A stretch of 10,270 nt of DNA from DASSFZ01 sp036514635 (lineage in GTDB: Bacteria; Chloroflexota; Anaerolineae; Fen-1058): the NCBI GenBank assembly GCA_036514635.1, contig DATBWU010000081.1, positions 1-10,270 on the forward strand. Direction: 5' to 3'. The notes beneath the pieces were generated by a model that was not told where the DNA came from, made no database searches, and saw only the letters and a program-made list of their open reading frames with translations. The position numbers were made by a program, and so were the translations under genes. Position 1 is the first letter of the stretch. Every line of letters begins with the position of its first letter. Positions 1 through 6,410 of this stretch are shown here, piece after piece.

Positions 1-41
1 CTCTCCAACTCTGTTGGAGAGAGGGGAAGGGGTGAGGGCTT
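1..41. repeat. Intergenic hairpin followed by a purine-rich tract; possible terminator of the HD gene
   Basis: Positions 1-9 and 13-21 are perfect inverted arms (CTCTCCAAC / GTTGGAGAG) around a 3-nt loop. On the plus strand a purine-rich GAGGGG-AAGGGG-TGAGGG stretch follows up to the stop codon of the HD gene at 40. The combination of CCCTCACCCC-type runs with a CTCTCC hairpin resembles an intergenic repeat common in Chloroflexota genomes (from memory). It lies immediately downstream of the HD gene's stop codon, so it could end that transcript, but no U-tract is visible before the window edge. Confidence 0.45.
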
Positions 42-666
42 ATACCTCGCCGCGCGCCTCACGCGCTAATCGCTCGAAGAAGGATACCATGACCGCGTGG
101 CGCTCTTCGGCGATGGCGCGGCCGGTGGCCGTCATCAGGAGATCGCGCAGGCGCGACAGCTTCACCACAAACTCGTGATGCGCCGTATGCTCGCCCGGCT
201 GTGCCGCGCCGCGCGTGAAACGCTCCACGTAATCGGGCGCGGCCGCGCCCCACAAGCGCCGGCCGAGCACGCCGGTATACGCAAAGACGCGCGCCACGCC
301 GATCGCGCCGATCGCGTCCAGCTTGTCGGCGTCGAACAGGCAGCGCGCTTCAAGCGATTGGGGAGGCGGGCCGGATCGGTAGCGGTGCTGGAGGATTGCC
401 TGCGCCACCGCTTCCACTTTCAAGGATGGATGTCCCTTGAGAGTCTCGCGCGCGCGTTCGGCGGCGACTTCGGCATGGTCGCGGCCCGATGCATCGCCGC
501 GCGCCACATCGTGCAGCAGCGCCGCCGCGCGAACGATCTCCACGTCCGCGCCTTCCGCGCGCGCGATTCGCTCGGCCATCGCCGTAACACGCAAGACGTG
601 ATCGAAATCATGAGCCGGATCGCGACTCTCCGGATACAGCACACGGGCGGCGTCGATAGTGATCAT
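40..666 (-). CDS. HD-domain phosphohydrolase
   Basis: A 208-residue soluble protein of the HD superfamily of metal-dependent phosphohydrolases. The metal-binding set is visible in order: H23 in an FDH motif, the H52-D53 doublet in LLHDVARGD, H94 in ILQHRY, and D112/D114 in FDADKLDAIG. This order and the length (about 200 residues) fit the stand-alone YedJ-like HD family, whose substrates are mostly unknown; some members act on nucleotides. There is no signal peptide or membrane segment. The ATG at 664-666 is the only sensible start, since the protein aligns to the family from its first residues, but no strong Shine-Dalgarno sequence precedes it. It follows the glycosyltransferase gene by 81 bp containing a half repeat and could be read from that transcript. 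The substrate cannot be inferred from the sequence. Confidence 0.85.
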   Translation of the reverse strand: MITIDAARVLYPESRDPAHDFDHVLRVTAMAERIARAEGADVEIVRAAALLHDVARGDASGRDHAEVAAERARETLKGHPSLKVEAVAQAILQHRYRSGPPPQSLEARCLFDADKLDAIGAIGVARVFAYTGVLGRRLWGAAAPDYVERFTRGAAQPGEHTAHHEFVVKLSRLRDLLMTATGRAIAEERHAVMVSFFERLAREARGEV

Positions 667-695
667 CCGTCGCTATGACATCCGTCGAAAGCTGG

Positions 696-725
696 CCTTT
701 GTGTCTTGGTGTCTTGGTGGTTAAT
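696..725. repeat. Half copy of the 9-nt-periodic intergenic repeat (copy 1)
   Basis: Three consecutive 9-nt units (697-705 CTTTGTGTC, 706-714 TTGGTGTCT, 715-723 TGGTGGTTA) match the right arm of the inverted repeats at 2302-2374 and 2701-2775. No matching left arm is present, so this is a half copy. It lies in the 81-bp gap between the glycosyltransferase and HD genes. Confidence 0.6.
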
Positions 726-747
726 CTGGCGGCTTTTCAGACAGGCT

Positions 748-1947
748 CTAACGGTACACGGGTGCGCCGGTCGGGAAGGGTCGCGCTTCGCCGGTCGCTT
801 CCAGGCTGCGATAGATCTCGATCCATTGCGCAGTCACAGTGCGAATGTCGAAGCGCCGGCTCAGGCGCTTGGCCTGCGCGCCGAGATGCGCGCGCAGCGC
901 GGCATCGTCGCACAGTTGCCGGATCGTCTGCGCCAGTTCGATCGGGTCGCCGGTCAGAACGCCCGCCAGGCCGGAGCCGTCGTCGGTAGAGAAATCCCCC
1001 CACCAGCCGGCCTCCAGTCCCAGATAGGGCAGGCCGCACGCCATCGCCTCGATGACCGACACCGGGTTCGTCTCGCTGATCGACGGCGTGGCAAACACAT
1101 CGGCCATCGCCAGAAGCGGCGCGACGTGCGCGTTGGGAACCGCGCCTAGAAAATGCACGCGGGGGCGAATCGGCGCCACTTCGGCTTCCAGGTCTGCGCG
1201 CGACGGCCCATCGCCCACGACCAGCCAGTGCGCGTCCGCGCCGTCGCGGATCGCGCGGATCAGCGCCTCGGCAAACACGCTCAGGTCCTTCTCCGGCGCG
1301 AGTCGTCCCACGTAAATGAACAGCGTCTGCCGGGTGTCGATGCCGAATACGCGCCGATCGATGCGGTCTTCGATGTGATCGAACTGATCCAATCGGATCC
1401 CGTTCTGGATCACGCGGATGGCGTTGGCCCGATCGGGGACGAGTGAGCGCAGCCAGCGGGCCGAGTCACGCGAGGGAGTCGTGGTCAGCGCGCTGGTGCG
1501 AATCAACCGGCGAATGCTGCCGAGGATATAGCGGCACAGGATCGGCTGCAACCACGATGGATAATTCTTCACGTAGAAATCGTGCCGCGTGTGATTGGTG
1601 AAGACCAGCGGGCGGCCTGTCCGCCTGGCGATGCGTGCCGCGATCAAGCCGATGGCGACCGAATCGTGCGCGTGGATCACCTGCAACGATCGCGCTGCGC
1701 GCGACGACGCCCGATTCAGCCACACCGTCGCGTGAAACTGCGATGTGCCCAGCCGCGCGCCGTGCGTGCGCCACACGTTGGGCGGGTCGATTGCATCCCC
1801 GGCCGGGCCGACGGTGAAGACGTGCGCGGCCTGACCCTGCGCTCGCAGCTCGGCGTGATACTGCGCCACCAGAACGCTGACACCGTTGATCACGGGCGGA
1901 AAACTATCGGTGAACTGACCGATGCAGAGTGCTTGAGCGTCCTTCAT
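748..1947 (-). CDS. Glycosyltransferase, GT4 family (GT-B fold), possibly a glycolipid glucosyltransferase
   Basis: A 399-residue retaining glycosyltransferase. The N-terminal acceptor domain opens with FTDSFPPVINGVS (residues 12-24), followed by HAHDS (92-96) and FTNHTRHDFY (116-125). The C-terminal GT4 donor-binding domain has VGRLAPEKDL (213-222), VVGDGP (243-248) and the E-x7-E motif E292...E300 in SETNPVSVIEAMACGLP. The opening and the TNHTRHDFY segment resemble diacylglycerol glucosyltransferases and mannosyl/glucosyl GT4 enzymes acting at the inner membrane face, so a glycolipid or cell-envelope role is likely but not proven. An in-frame ATG lies farther upstream (2001). I chose 1947 because AAGGAG stands 7 nt ahead of it and the family's conserved N-terminus begins right after it. 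The 28-residue tail after 371 is poorly conserved in look. A candidate promoter lies about 250 bp upstream. Confidence 0.88.
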   Translation of the reverse strand: MKDAQALCIGQFTDSFPPVINGVSVLVAQYHAELRAQGQAAHVFTVGPAGDAIDPPNVWRTHGARLGTSQFHATVWLNRASSRAARSLQVIHAHDSVAIGLIAARIARRTGRPLVFTNHTRHDFYVKNYPSWLQPILCRYILGSIRRLIRTSALTTTPSRDSARWLRSLVPDRANAIRVIQNGIRLDQFDHIEDRIDRRVFGIDTRQTLFIYVGRLAPEKDLSVFAEALIRAIRDGADAHWLVVGDGPSRADLEAEVAPIRPRVHFLGAVPNAHVAPLLAMADVFATPSISETNPVSVIEAMACGLPYLGLEAGWWGDFSTDDGSGLAGVLTGDPIELAQTIRQLCDDAALRAHLGAQAKRLSRRFDIRTVTAQWIEIYRSLEATGEARPFPTGAPVYR

Positions 1948-2103
1948 CTTGCCTCTCCTTGCGGTCCACTGTGTCCGCGCGGCGGCCTGCGCTCCGCACA
2001 TTATTTGCGGGGTGATGGCGAAGTGTCCGCGTACTTTCCGCTACGGGCATCTACGACCGAAGGGCGACACCCACATGAGCACGGCACATCACGCGCAGCG
2101 AGC

Positions 2104-2165
2104 GCCGGCTTCAGCCGACTTTCACGAAATCAGCCGCATGAGCAATGACCTTCGCTCAAACCGGC
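2104..2165. repeat. Diverged copy of the hairpin-array repeat
   Basis: CGGCT-TC-AGCCG (2106-2117) followed by GACTTTCACGAAATCAGCCG matches the array at 9550-9584, where GACTTGCATGATTTCAGCCG follows the same hairpin. After that the palindromic arms have decayed. It lies in the 5' leader expected for the glycosyltransferase gene. Confidence 0.55.
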
Positions 2166-2201
2166 TACCGGTGACGTTGGTGAGGTGCGCGGGCCGCCAG
2201 A

Positions 2202-2210
2202 ATTATAGCA
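2202..2210 (-). promoter_or_regulatory. Extended -10 promoter candidate for the glycosyltransferase gene
   Basis: On the minus strand the sequence reads TGC-TATAAT (hexamer at 2202-2207, TGn at 2208-2210), a perfect extended -10 element. No good -35 hexamer sits 16-18 bp upstream, which extended -10 promoters tolerate. Transcription would start near 2195, giving a leader of about 250 nt that contains the diverged hairpin repeat. The 1948-2416 gap otherwise holds no gene that I can support. Confidence 0.45.
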
Positions 2211-2301
2211 CAGCCAGGGGCATAACCCAGTGAGGCTTAAGGCTGATTCTTGCGGGCGGACTGTCTCCCGATCAAATGTTGGTGCGATCGCCGGGGCCTG
2301 T

Positions 2302-2374
2302 TTAACCGCAGAGTACGCCGAGAACGCTGAGGAATTCAGAATCTCTGTGCTCTCGGCGCTCTCGGCGGTGAGAA
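2302..2374. repeat. 9-nt-periodic inverted repeat (copy 2, complete)
   Basis: The left arm has three 9-nt units: 2305-2313 ACCGCAGAG, 2314-2322 TACGCCGAG, 2323-2331 AACGCTGAG. After an 11-nt loop the right arm has three reverse-complement units: 2343-2351 CTCTGTGCT, 2352-2360 CTCGGCGCT, 2361-2369 CTCGGCGGT. The outer units pair with a single mismatch. It sits between the DUF951 stop and the glycosyltransferase promoter candidate and could form a long hairpin in RNA of either strand. Confidence 0.75.
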
Positions 2375-2416
2375 CCGCCCCGTAGAGGAAGACTGTCGGC
2401 AGGCGCTGAACACGGC

Positions 2417-2626
2417 CTAAGCGGCTTTAGGAGTGGAACCGGCCCGCCGCAGGATGGCTTTCAGCCTCTTTTCGAAATCGCGGCGCGACAGCAGGACGCG
2501 CCGGCCGCAGGTGGTGCACTTGATGCCGATGTCTGCGCCGATGCGCACCACCATCCATTCATATCCGCCGCACGGGTGCGGCTTGCGCATACGAACGGCA
2601 TCGCCCACGTCAATCTGAATCGGCAT
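2417..2626 (-). CDS. DUF951 family protein, putative Cys-containing nucleic-acid-binding protein
   Basis: A 69-residue protein that matches the DUF951 family over nearly its whole length: VGDAVRMRKPHPCGGYEW (residues 7-24), RIGADIGIKCTTCGRRVLL (28-46) and FEKRLKAIL (51-59). Three cysteines (C19 in HPCG, C37 and C40 in CTTC) are spaced as in a small zinc- or metal-binding fold. The rest is rich in lysine and arginine, consistent with nucleic-acid binding, though the family has no established function. The family is typical of Firmicutes and Chloroflexota. The ATG start is preceded by a G-rich CAGGGGG. It lies 178 bp downstream of the permease stop, with repeat copy 3 and a small palindrome in the gap, so it may have its own promoter. 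Confidence 0.85.
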   Translation of the reverse strand: MPIQIDVGDAVRMRKPHPCGGYEWMVVRIGADIGIKCTTCGRRVLLSRRDFEKRLKAILRRAGSTPKAA

Positions 2627-2646
2627 CGCGAACCCCCTGAGCCGTG

Positions 2647-2662
2647 GATGATCCGAATCATC
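2647..2662. promoter_or_regulatory. 16-bp palindrome upstream of the DUF951 gene (operator candidate)
   Basis: GATGAT (2647-2652) and ATCATC (2657-2662) are perfect inverted half-sites around CCGA. It lies 21 bp before the DUF951 start codon, a typical place for a repressor site or a short leader hairpin. There is no independent evidence of protein binding. Confidence 0.3.
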
Positions 2663-2700
2663 GGCAACGCCTCAGCGCCAGTGATTGCACACAAGCCGAT

Positions 2701-2775
2701 TTAACCACGGAGACACAGAGGGCACAGAGGTTTTGCCTTTCAGTTTTCTCCGTGTCTTCGTGCCTCCGTGATTTT
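2701..2775. repeat. 9-nt-periodic inverted repeat (copy 3, complete)
   Basis: Left arm units 2704-2712 ACCACGGAG, 2713-2721 ACACAGAGG and 2722-2730 GCACAGAGG are followed by a 17-nt pyrimidine-rich loop and right arm units 2748-2756 CTCCGTGTC, 2757-2765 TTCGTGCCT and 2766-2774 CCGTGATTT. It lies 30 bp downstream of the permease stop codon, so its hairpin could stabilise or end that transcript. Confidence 0.75.
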
Positions 2776-2804
2776 ATTCCTCGTTAGGTTCCGGCTCGTC
2801 CGGG

Positions 2805-4754
2805 TTAGGACACCGAGATTCGCCTTCGGGGGCCTTTTCCGTTTCGTTGCATGACCAGCCGGTAGGTCACCGTCGTCACCGTGACGCGATCGAGGTCCTG
2901 CAGCGCCAGGTTCAGCACGATCGCCGCGTTCTGATGCAGCGCCTGCTCGCGCAATCTCTCCATCACCAGGTGGCCGGTGATGACGTGAATGAAGCCGTGC
3001 GGCATTTCTTCCAGCAGTTTCAACACATACGCGCGCACCGGATCGACCAGATTGCGATAGGGCGAGGGCAGGATCGTCAGATACGCCTCGTCGCCGATGC
3101 GTTCCTGCCACTTCTGCCTGACCTGCTCGGCCTTCTCCGGATCGATGGCGACGTGCACCGCCGTCCACGGCACGCCCAGTGACTTGGCAAAGTTGATGGT
3201 GTGGATCGTCCCGGCGTGAACGTCATCTACCAGCACCAGCGTCTTGACCGGGCGCTGGCGGATATTCGGCCAGCGCGACCCCTGGCTCAAAATCTGGGCC
3301 ACGCTCTGATAATGGCGGTGGATGCGGAAGAAGCCGTAGACCAACATCGGGATCAACACGACGACGATCCAGGCGCCTTCACGGAACTTGGCGATGGCGA
3401 ACACCAGCATAACAAGACCCGTCATCACCGCGCCGATCGCGTTGACAGCCAGCTTGCTGCGCCAGTGTGGATCGAACTTGGCCGTCGATCCGTGAAGGTC
3501 CATCTCTTGCCCCGGCTGCAACCGCCCGATCGCGCGCCAGCGCCGCACCATACCCGACTGCGACAGCGTAAACGATAGGAACACGCCGATTGCGTACAGC
3601 GGGATCAAACGGGTCGTTTCGGCTTCAAAGATGATGACGAGCAGCGATGCGATCATCGCCAGCGCGATAATCCCCCACTGAAACACCAAGCGCCGCCCGC
3701 GGTACGTCAACTGCTTGGGCAAGTAACCGTCTTGCGCGACGATGCTGCCCACACGCGGGAAATCGGCGAACGACGTGTTGGCCGCCATCAGCAAGATCAC
3801 CGCCGTCGCAATAAGCGCCAGCACGTAGAGGGAGCCAGGTCCGAACACGGTGCGCGCGATTTGCGAGATGACCGTTTCCTGCATACCTTCGTAGGCGAAC
3901 ACGCCGATCTGATGCGCCAACAGCGTGGTGCCGAGGAACATTGTCGCCAGGATGGTGGACATGACGATCAGTGTGCGCGCCGCGTTCTTGCTGCGCGGCT
4001 CTTTGAAAGCCGGGATGCCATTCGTGATCGCCTCGATGCCGGTCAGCGCCGTGCTGCCGCTGGCAAACGCGCGCAGCACCAGCAGCACAGTCAGCTGCTG
4101 AGTCTCTTCCACTTCCGCCGCCTCAGTAACCGTGACCGTGCCCAGTGCTCCCTGCAGCCATTGCACCAGGCCGGCCCCCAACGTCAGAAACATCATCGTG
4201 ACGAAGAAATACGTGGGCAGGGCAAAGGCGCGTCCCGATTCCTTCACGCCGCGCAGATTCACCAGTGCCATCAGCCAAATCACCGCCAGGGCGATTTCCA
4301 CTTTGAGCGGGTGCAGGGCTGGTGCGAAGGAGGCGATCTGTTCAACGCCGCTGGAGATGCTCACCGCGACGGTCAGAATGTAATCGGTCAGCAACGCGGC
4401 GGCGGCCACCTGTGCCACGTTCGGCCCAAGGTTTTCGCGCGTGACCGTGTACGCGCCGCCGCCGCTGGGGTAGGCGTAGATCGTCTGCCGGTACGAGATC
4501 GAGACAATAATCAGTAGAAAGACGATGACCAGCGCGATCGGGATAGACAGGGCAAAGATCGCCGTACCCGCCAGCGCCAGCACGATCAGAATTTCCTGCG
4601 TGGCGTAGGCGACCGACGACACCGCATCGGAGGCGAACACGGCCAGGGCGACCTTCTTGCTGATCGCCTGGTGCGGTGCGTCAGCCGTGCGCAGGGGCGG
4701 GCCAAACAGAAGCGTCGCCAGTGACCGGCGCGAGCCGGTTGCAGTTGTCGCCAT
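2805..4754 (-). CDS. kimA-like: KimA-like potassium transporter (APC superfamily permease with USP-like C-terminal domain)
   Basis: A 649-residue membrane protein close in layout to Bacillus subtilis KimA, a high-affinity K+ importer driven by the proton gradient. About 12 hydrophobic helices span residues 33-475. A cytoplasmic USP-like domain follows (about 500-635, KTLVLVDDVHAGTIHTINFAK onward). Segments that match KimA include SDAVSSVAYATQEIL (42-56), SYRQTIYAYPSGGGAY (87-102), DYILTVAVSIS (124-134), LTGIEAITNGIPAFK (237-251) and RLIPLYAIGVF (382-392). Residues reported to line the K+ path in KimA (from memory D36, Y43, D117, T121, T230, E233, Y377) appear here as D43, Y50, D124, T128, T238, E241 and Y387. 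The start at 4754 overlaps the stop of the upstream RCK gene as TGATG, which implies translational coupling; the longer open frame upstream only mirrors that gene. K+ transport is inferred by homology; a general amino-acid permease is less likely. Confidence 0.85.
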   Translation of the reverse strand: MATTATGSRRSLATLLFGPPLRTADAPHQAISKKVALAVFASDAVSSVAYATQEILIVLALAGTAIFALSIPIALVIVFLLIIVSISYRQTIYAYPSGGGAYTVTRENLGPNVAQVAAAALLTDYILTVAVSISSGVEQIASFAPALHPLKVEIALAVIWLMALVNLRGVKESGRAFALPTYFFVTMMFLTLGAGLVQWLQGALGTVTVTEAAEVEETQQLTVLLVLRAFASGSTALTGIEAITNGIPAFKEPRSKNAARTLIVMSTILATMFLGTTLLAHQIGVFAYEGMQETVISQIARTVFGPGSLYVLALIATAVILLMAANTSFADFPRVGSIVAQDGYLPKQLTYRGRRLVFQWGIIALAMIASLLVIIFEAETTRLIPLYAIGVFLSFTLSQSGMVRRWRAIGRLQPGQEMDLHGSTAKFDPHWRSKLAVNAIGAVMTGLVMLVFAIAKFREGAWIVVVLIPMLVYGFFRIHRHYQSVAQILSQGSRWPNIRQRPVKTLVLVDDVHAGTIHTINFAKSLGVPWTAVHVAIDPEKAEQVRQKWQERIGDEAYLTILPSPYRNLVDPVRAYVLKLLEEMPHGFIHVITGHLVMERLREQALHQNAAIVLNLALQDLDRVTVTTVTYRLVMQRNGKGPRRRISVS

Positions 4755-5419
4755 CACGAACGCCCCAGGAGCACGGCCAGCGCTTGTCGCTGTGAGGCGT
4801 GGATGACCGCCAGCACTTCGTCGAAGGCGTGCAGCACGGTCTCGCCGCGCGGCGTGATGATATCGCCTTTGCGGATGACGGCGACCAGCGTGCAATCCGG
4901 CGGCCAGTGGACGTCCCGAACCGCCTTGCCATCTACGAAGGCGGTTTGGGCGATCTTCTCTTCCACGATTTCGATCTCGCCTTTTCGCAGCTTGAGCAAC
5001 GTCAGCATATCGCCCAGCGACATTTCTTCGGCGATCATTTTCGCCATCAAGTCGGCCTGATTCAACGCCACGTCCACGCCCATCTCCGGTGTGAACAACC
5101 AGGCGTTGCGCGGGTTGTTGACGCGGCCAATGATGCGCGGCACGTTATACTCGAAGCGGGCCAGGCTGGTGACGACCAGGTTAGTCTCATCGCTGCCGGT
5201 GACCGCCGCGACGACATTCGCCTTACGGATGCCCGACTGTTCCAGGCGCGCCGGATCGGTCCCGTCGCCGGGATGGATCACCTCTGCCGGCAGTTCGCGA
5301 TGCAGCTTGGTCAGCACCTCTTGCCGGGGTTCGATGATGCGAATGGTGTGTCCTTCTTCGATGAGCAGCGATCCCAGGTGCGATCCGACCTTGCCGCCGC
5401 CGATGATCAAAACAAACAT
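4754..5419 (-). CDS. TrkA/KtrA-like RCK protein coupled to the KimA-like permease
   Basis: A 222-residue cytoplasmic regulator of K+ transport. The RCK_N Rossmann domain (about 1-120) begins with the dinucleotide-binding GGGKVG loop (7-12). E30 at the end of the second strand favours NAD(H) over NADP. GDGTD (51-55) and the TGSDETN segment (74-80) are typical of TrkA-N. The RCK_C ligand-binding domain covers about 140-208. Length and domain order equal those of KtrA (about 220 residues). I chose ATG 5419 because AGGAGG stands 4 nt upstream and the Rossmann strand starts at residue 2; the extra 17 residues upstream are hydrophobic noise. Its TGA overlaps the permease ATG. No KtrB/TrkH channel is nearby, so the likely partner is the KimA-like permease, which is an inference from gene order alone. 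Confidence 0.88.
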   Translation of the reverse strand: MFVLIIGGGKVGSHLGSLLIEEGHTIRIIEPRQEVLTKLHRELPAEVIHPGDGTDPARLEQSGIRKANVVAAVTGSDETNLVVTSLARFEYNVPRIIGRVNNPRNAWLFTPEMGVDVALNQADLMAKMIAEEMSLGDMLTLLKLRKGEIEIVEEKIAQTAFVDGKAVRDVHWPPDCTLVAVIRKGDIITPRGETVLHAFDEVLAVIHASQRQALAVLLGRS

Positions 5420-5430
5420 GAGTCCTCCTA
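5420..5430 (-). promoter_or_regulatory. Strong ribosome binding site for the first RCK gene
   Basis: On the minus strand TAGGAGG precedes the ATG at 5419 with a 4-nt spacer. It decides between this start and an in-frame ATG 51 nt farther upstream. Confidence 0.75.
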
Positions 5431-5468
5431 CTAAAGCAAGGAGTGGCTGCTTAGAAAGTCCGAATTGC

Positions 5469-5534
5469 ACCGCTGAGATCGCTGAGAGCGCAGAGAAATT
5501 CCTGGAAAAACTCGGCGTCCTCTGCGGTGAGAGG
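5469..5534. repeat. 9-nt-periodic inverted repeat (copy 4, complete)
   Basis: Left units 5469-5477 ACCGCTGAG, 5478-5486 ATCGCTGAG and 5487-5495 AGCGCAGAG are followed by a 15-nt A-rich loop and right units 5511-5519 CTCGGCGTC and 5520-5528 CTCTGCGGT. It fills the 165-bp gap between the two RCK genes, so if they are co-transcribed the hairpin lies inside the mRNA. Confidence 0.75.
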
Positions 5535-5584
5535 CCCCCTTGCTAAGCGCTCTCCGAAAAGGTGTCAGAAACACAAGCGCGTCA

Positions 5585-6232
5585 TCAGGCCGCTTGCAGG
5601 GCCGCCTCCAATTGAGGCAGCGAGTCCGTCGAAATGCTCAGGTAGATCAGGTCCGATGCCCGAAGCGTGTCGCCGGGCTTGGGGATGAACGCACGCCCGG
5701 CCCGCGTGATCGCACAGACGATGGCCTGGCCGCCCATCACGCTCGAGGCCGGCTCGCCGACCCACGCGGCGGGCACCTTGGCTTCGAGGAGTTTGACCTC
5801 GCCGTGGCCGATCATTTCCATGTCGATCAAGCCGGGGTGCAGCAGCAACTGCTGGATACGCTGCGCGCCCCACGATGAAGACGCCACGGTTTGCAGGCCG
5901 AGCCGCTCGTACACCTCGCGCCGATCGGGGTTATAGATGCGCGCCACGACGTTGGGCACCTGATAGATGTCGCGGGCGATCTTGGCGGCGACGATGTTGG
6001 CATTGTCGCTCGACGTGCAGGCGGCGAAGGCCTTCGCCGATTCGATGCCGGCGCGCTGCAGCACCACCCGATCGAAACTGATGCCCTGCACCGTGCGCCC
6101 CTTGAAGCCAGGCCCCAGCCGATCGAACGCGTTGGCGTTCATATCGACCATAGTCACATCGTGGCCCATCTGCGACGCAGACACGGCCAGTTCCGCGCCC
6201 ACGCGCCCGCATCCAACGATTAGAATGTTCAT
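5585..6232 (-). CDS. TrkA/KtrA-like RCK protein, second copy
   Basis: A 215-residue protein with the same two-domain layout as its neighbour but clearly divergent in sequence. The RCK_N part has GCGRVG (7-12) for the dinucleotide pyrophosphate, D30 at the end of strand two (NAD-type ribose contact), CTSSDNANIVAAKIARD (72-88) and ARIYNPDRREVYERLGL (97-113), all typical of TrkA-N. RCK_C covers about 137-203. Start ATG 6232 is supported by GGGGGAG 7 nt upstream; an in-frame ATG 60 nt earlier lies in the leader terminator region and is rejected. The gene ends with two in-frame stops in a row (TGATGA). It has a perfect-consensus promoter and an attenuator-like leader. The pair could form a heteromeric RCK ring, as duplicated TrkA proteins do elsewhere, but that is inference. 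Confidence 0.88.
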   Translation of the reverse strand: MNILIVGCGRVGAELAVSASQMGHDVTMVDMNANAFDRLGPGFKGRTVQGISFDRVVLQRAGIESAKAFAACTSSDNANIVAAKIARDIYQVPNVVARIYNPDRREVYERLGLQTVASSSWGAQRIQQLLLHPGLIDMEMIGHGEVKLLEAKVPAAWVGEPASSVMGGQAIVCAITRAGRAFIPKPGDTLRASDLIYLSISTDSLPQLEAALQAA

Positions 6233-6261
6233 CGAATCACTCCCCCGCACACAGGCAAATG

Positions 6262-6289
6262 AAAAGCCCACCCTGCGGGACGGGCGGGC
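6262..6289 (-). terminator. Intrinsic terminator inside the RCK gene leader (attenuator candidate)
   Basis: Read on the minus strand: GCCCGCCC (6289-6282), an 8-nt loop, GGGTGGGC (6273-6266), then UUUU (6265-6262). The 8-bp stem has one G-U wobble. It lies between the promoter at 6332-6360 and the start codon at 6232, so it can only act on the RCK gene's own transcript or on read-through from upstream. The loop (6274-6280, UCCCGCA in RNA) can pair over 7 bp, including one wobble, with UGCGGGG at 6243-6249 next to the Shine-Dalgarno sequence. Confidence 0.65.
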
Positions 6290-6331
6290 CAACGCGCCAG
6301 TACAACGCTCGTCAACTCAACAACGCGCGGA

Positions 6332-6360
6332 ATTATAACGGGCTGCCCGCTGCGTGTCAA
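6332..6360 (-). promoter_or_regulatory. Perfect-consensus sigma-70 promoter of the RCK gene
   Basis: On the minus strand TTGACA (6360-6355), a 17-bp spacer and TATAAT (6337-6332) match the consensus at all 12 positions. Transcription should start near 6325, giving a leader of about 93 nt with an internal terminator hairpin. Confidence 0.85.
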
Positions 6361-6372
6361 AAGTGAGCGGCT

Positions 6373-6406
6373 GGCGCACGGGAGGTGGTTCCCAAAGACC
6401 TGCGCC
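6373..6406 (-). terminator. Weak hairpin downstream of the Roadblock gene
   Basis: GGCGCA/TGCGCC (6373-6378 and 6401-6406) encloses a second small hairpin GGGA/TCCC (6380-6383 and 6390-6393). It starts 5 nt after the Roadblock stop codon. The nearest run of U (TTTT within CACTTTT) is 8-12 nt beyond the stem, so it is at best an imperfect terminator. Confidence 0.3.
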
Positions 6407-6410
6407 GAAC

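Noticed and set aside
3732..4517. Long plus-strand open frame within the permease, with further long plus-strand frames opposite hutU and other genes
   Set aside because: The products are rich in Arg, His and Gln, as expected from the complement of GC-rich coding DNA, and lie opposite strongly identified genes.
4755..4895. An N-terminal extension of the permease
   Set aside because: It overlaps the C-terminus of the RCK gene, is Arg-rich as expected of an out-of-frame reading, and the TGATG junction gives a natural start at 4754.
6233..6325. c-di-AMP (ydaO-type) riboswitch before K+ genes
   Set aside because: The leader is only about 93 nt, and I see no multi-helix aptamer pattern like that class. 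A covariance-model search would be decisive.
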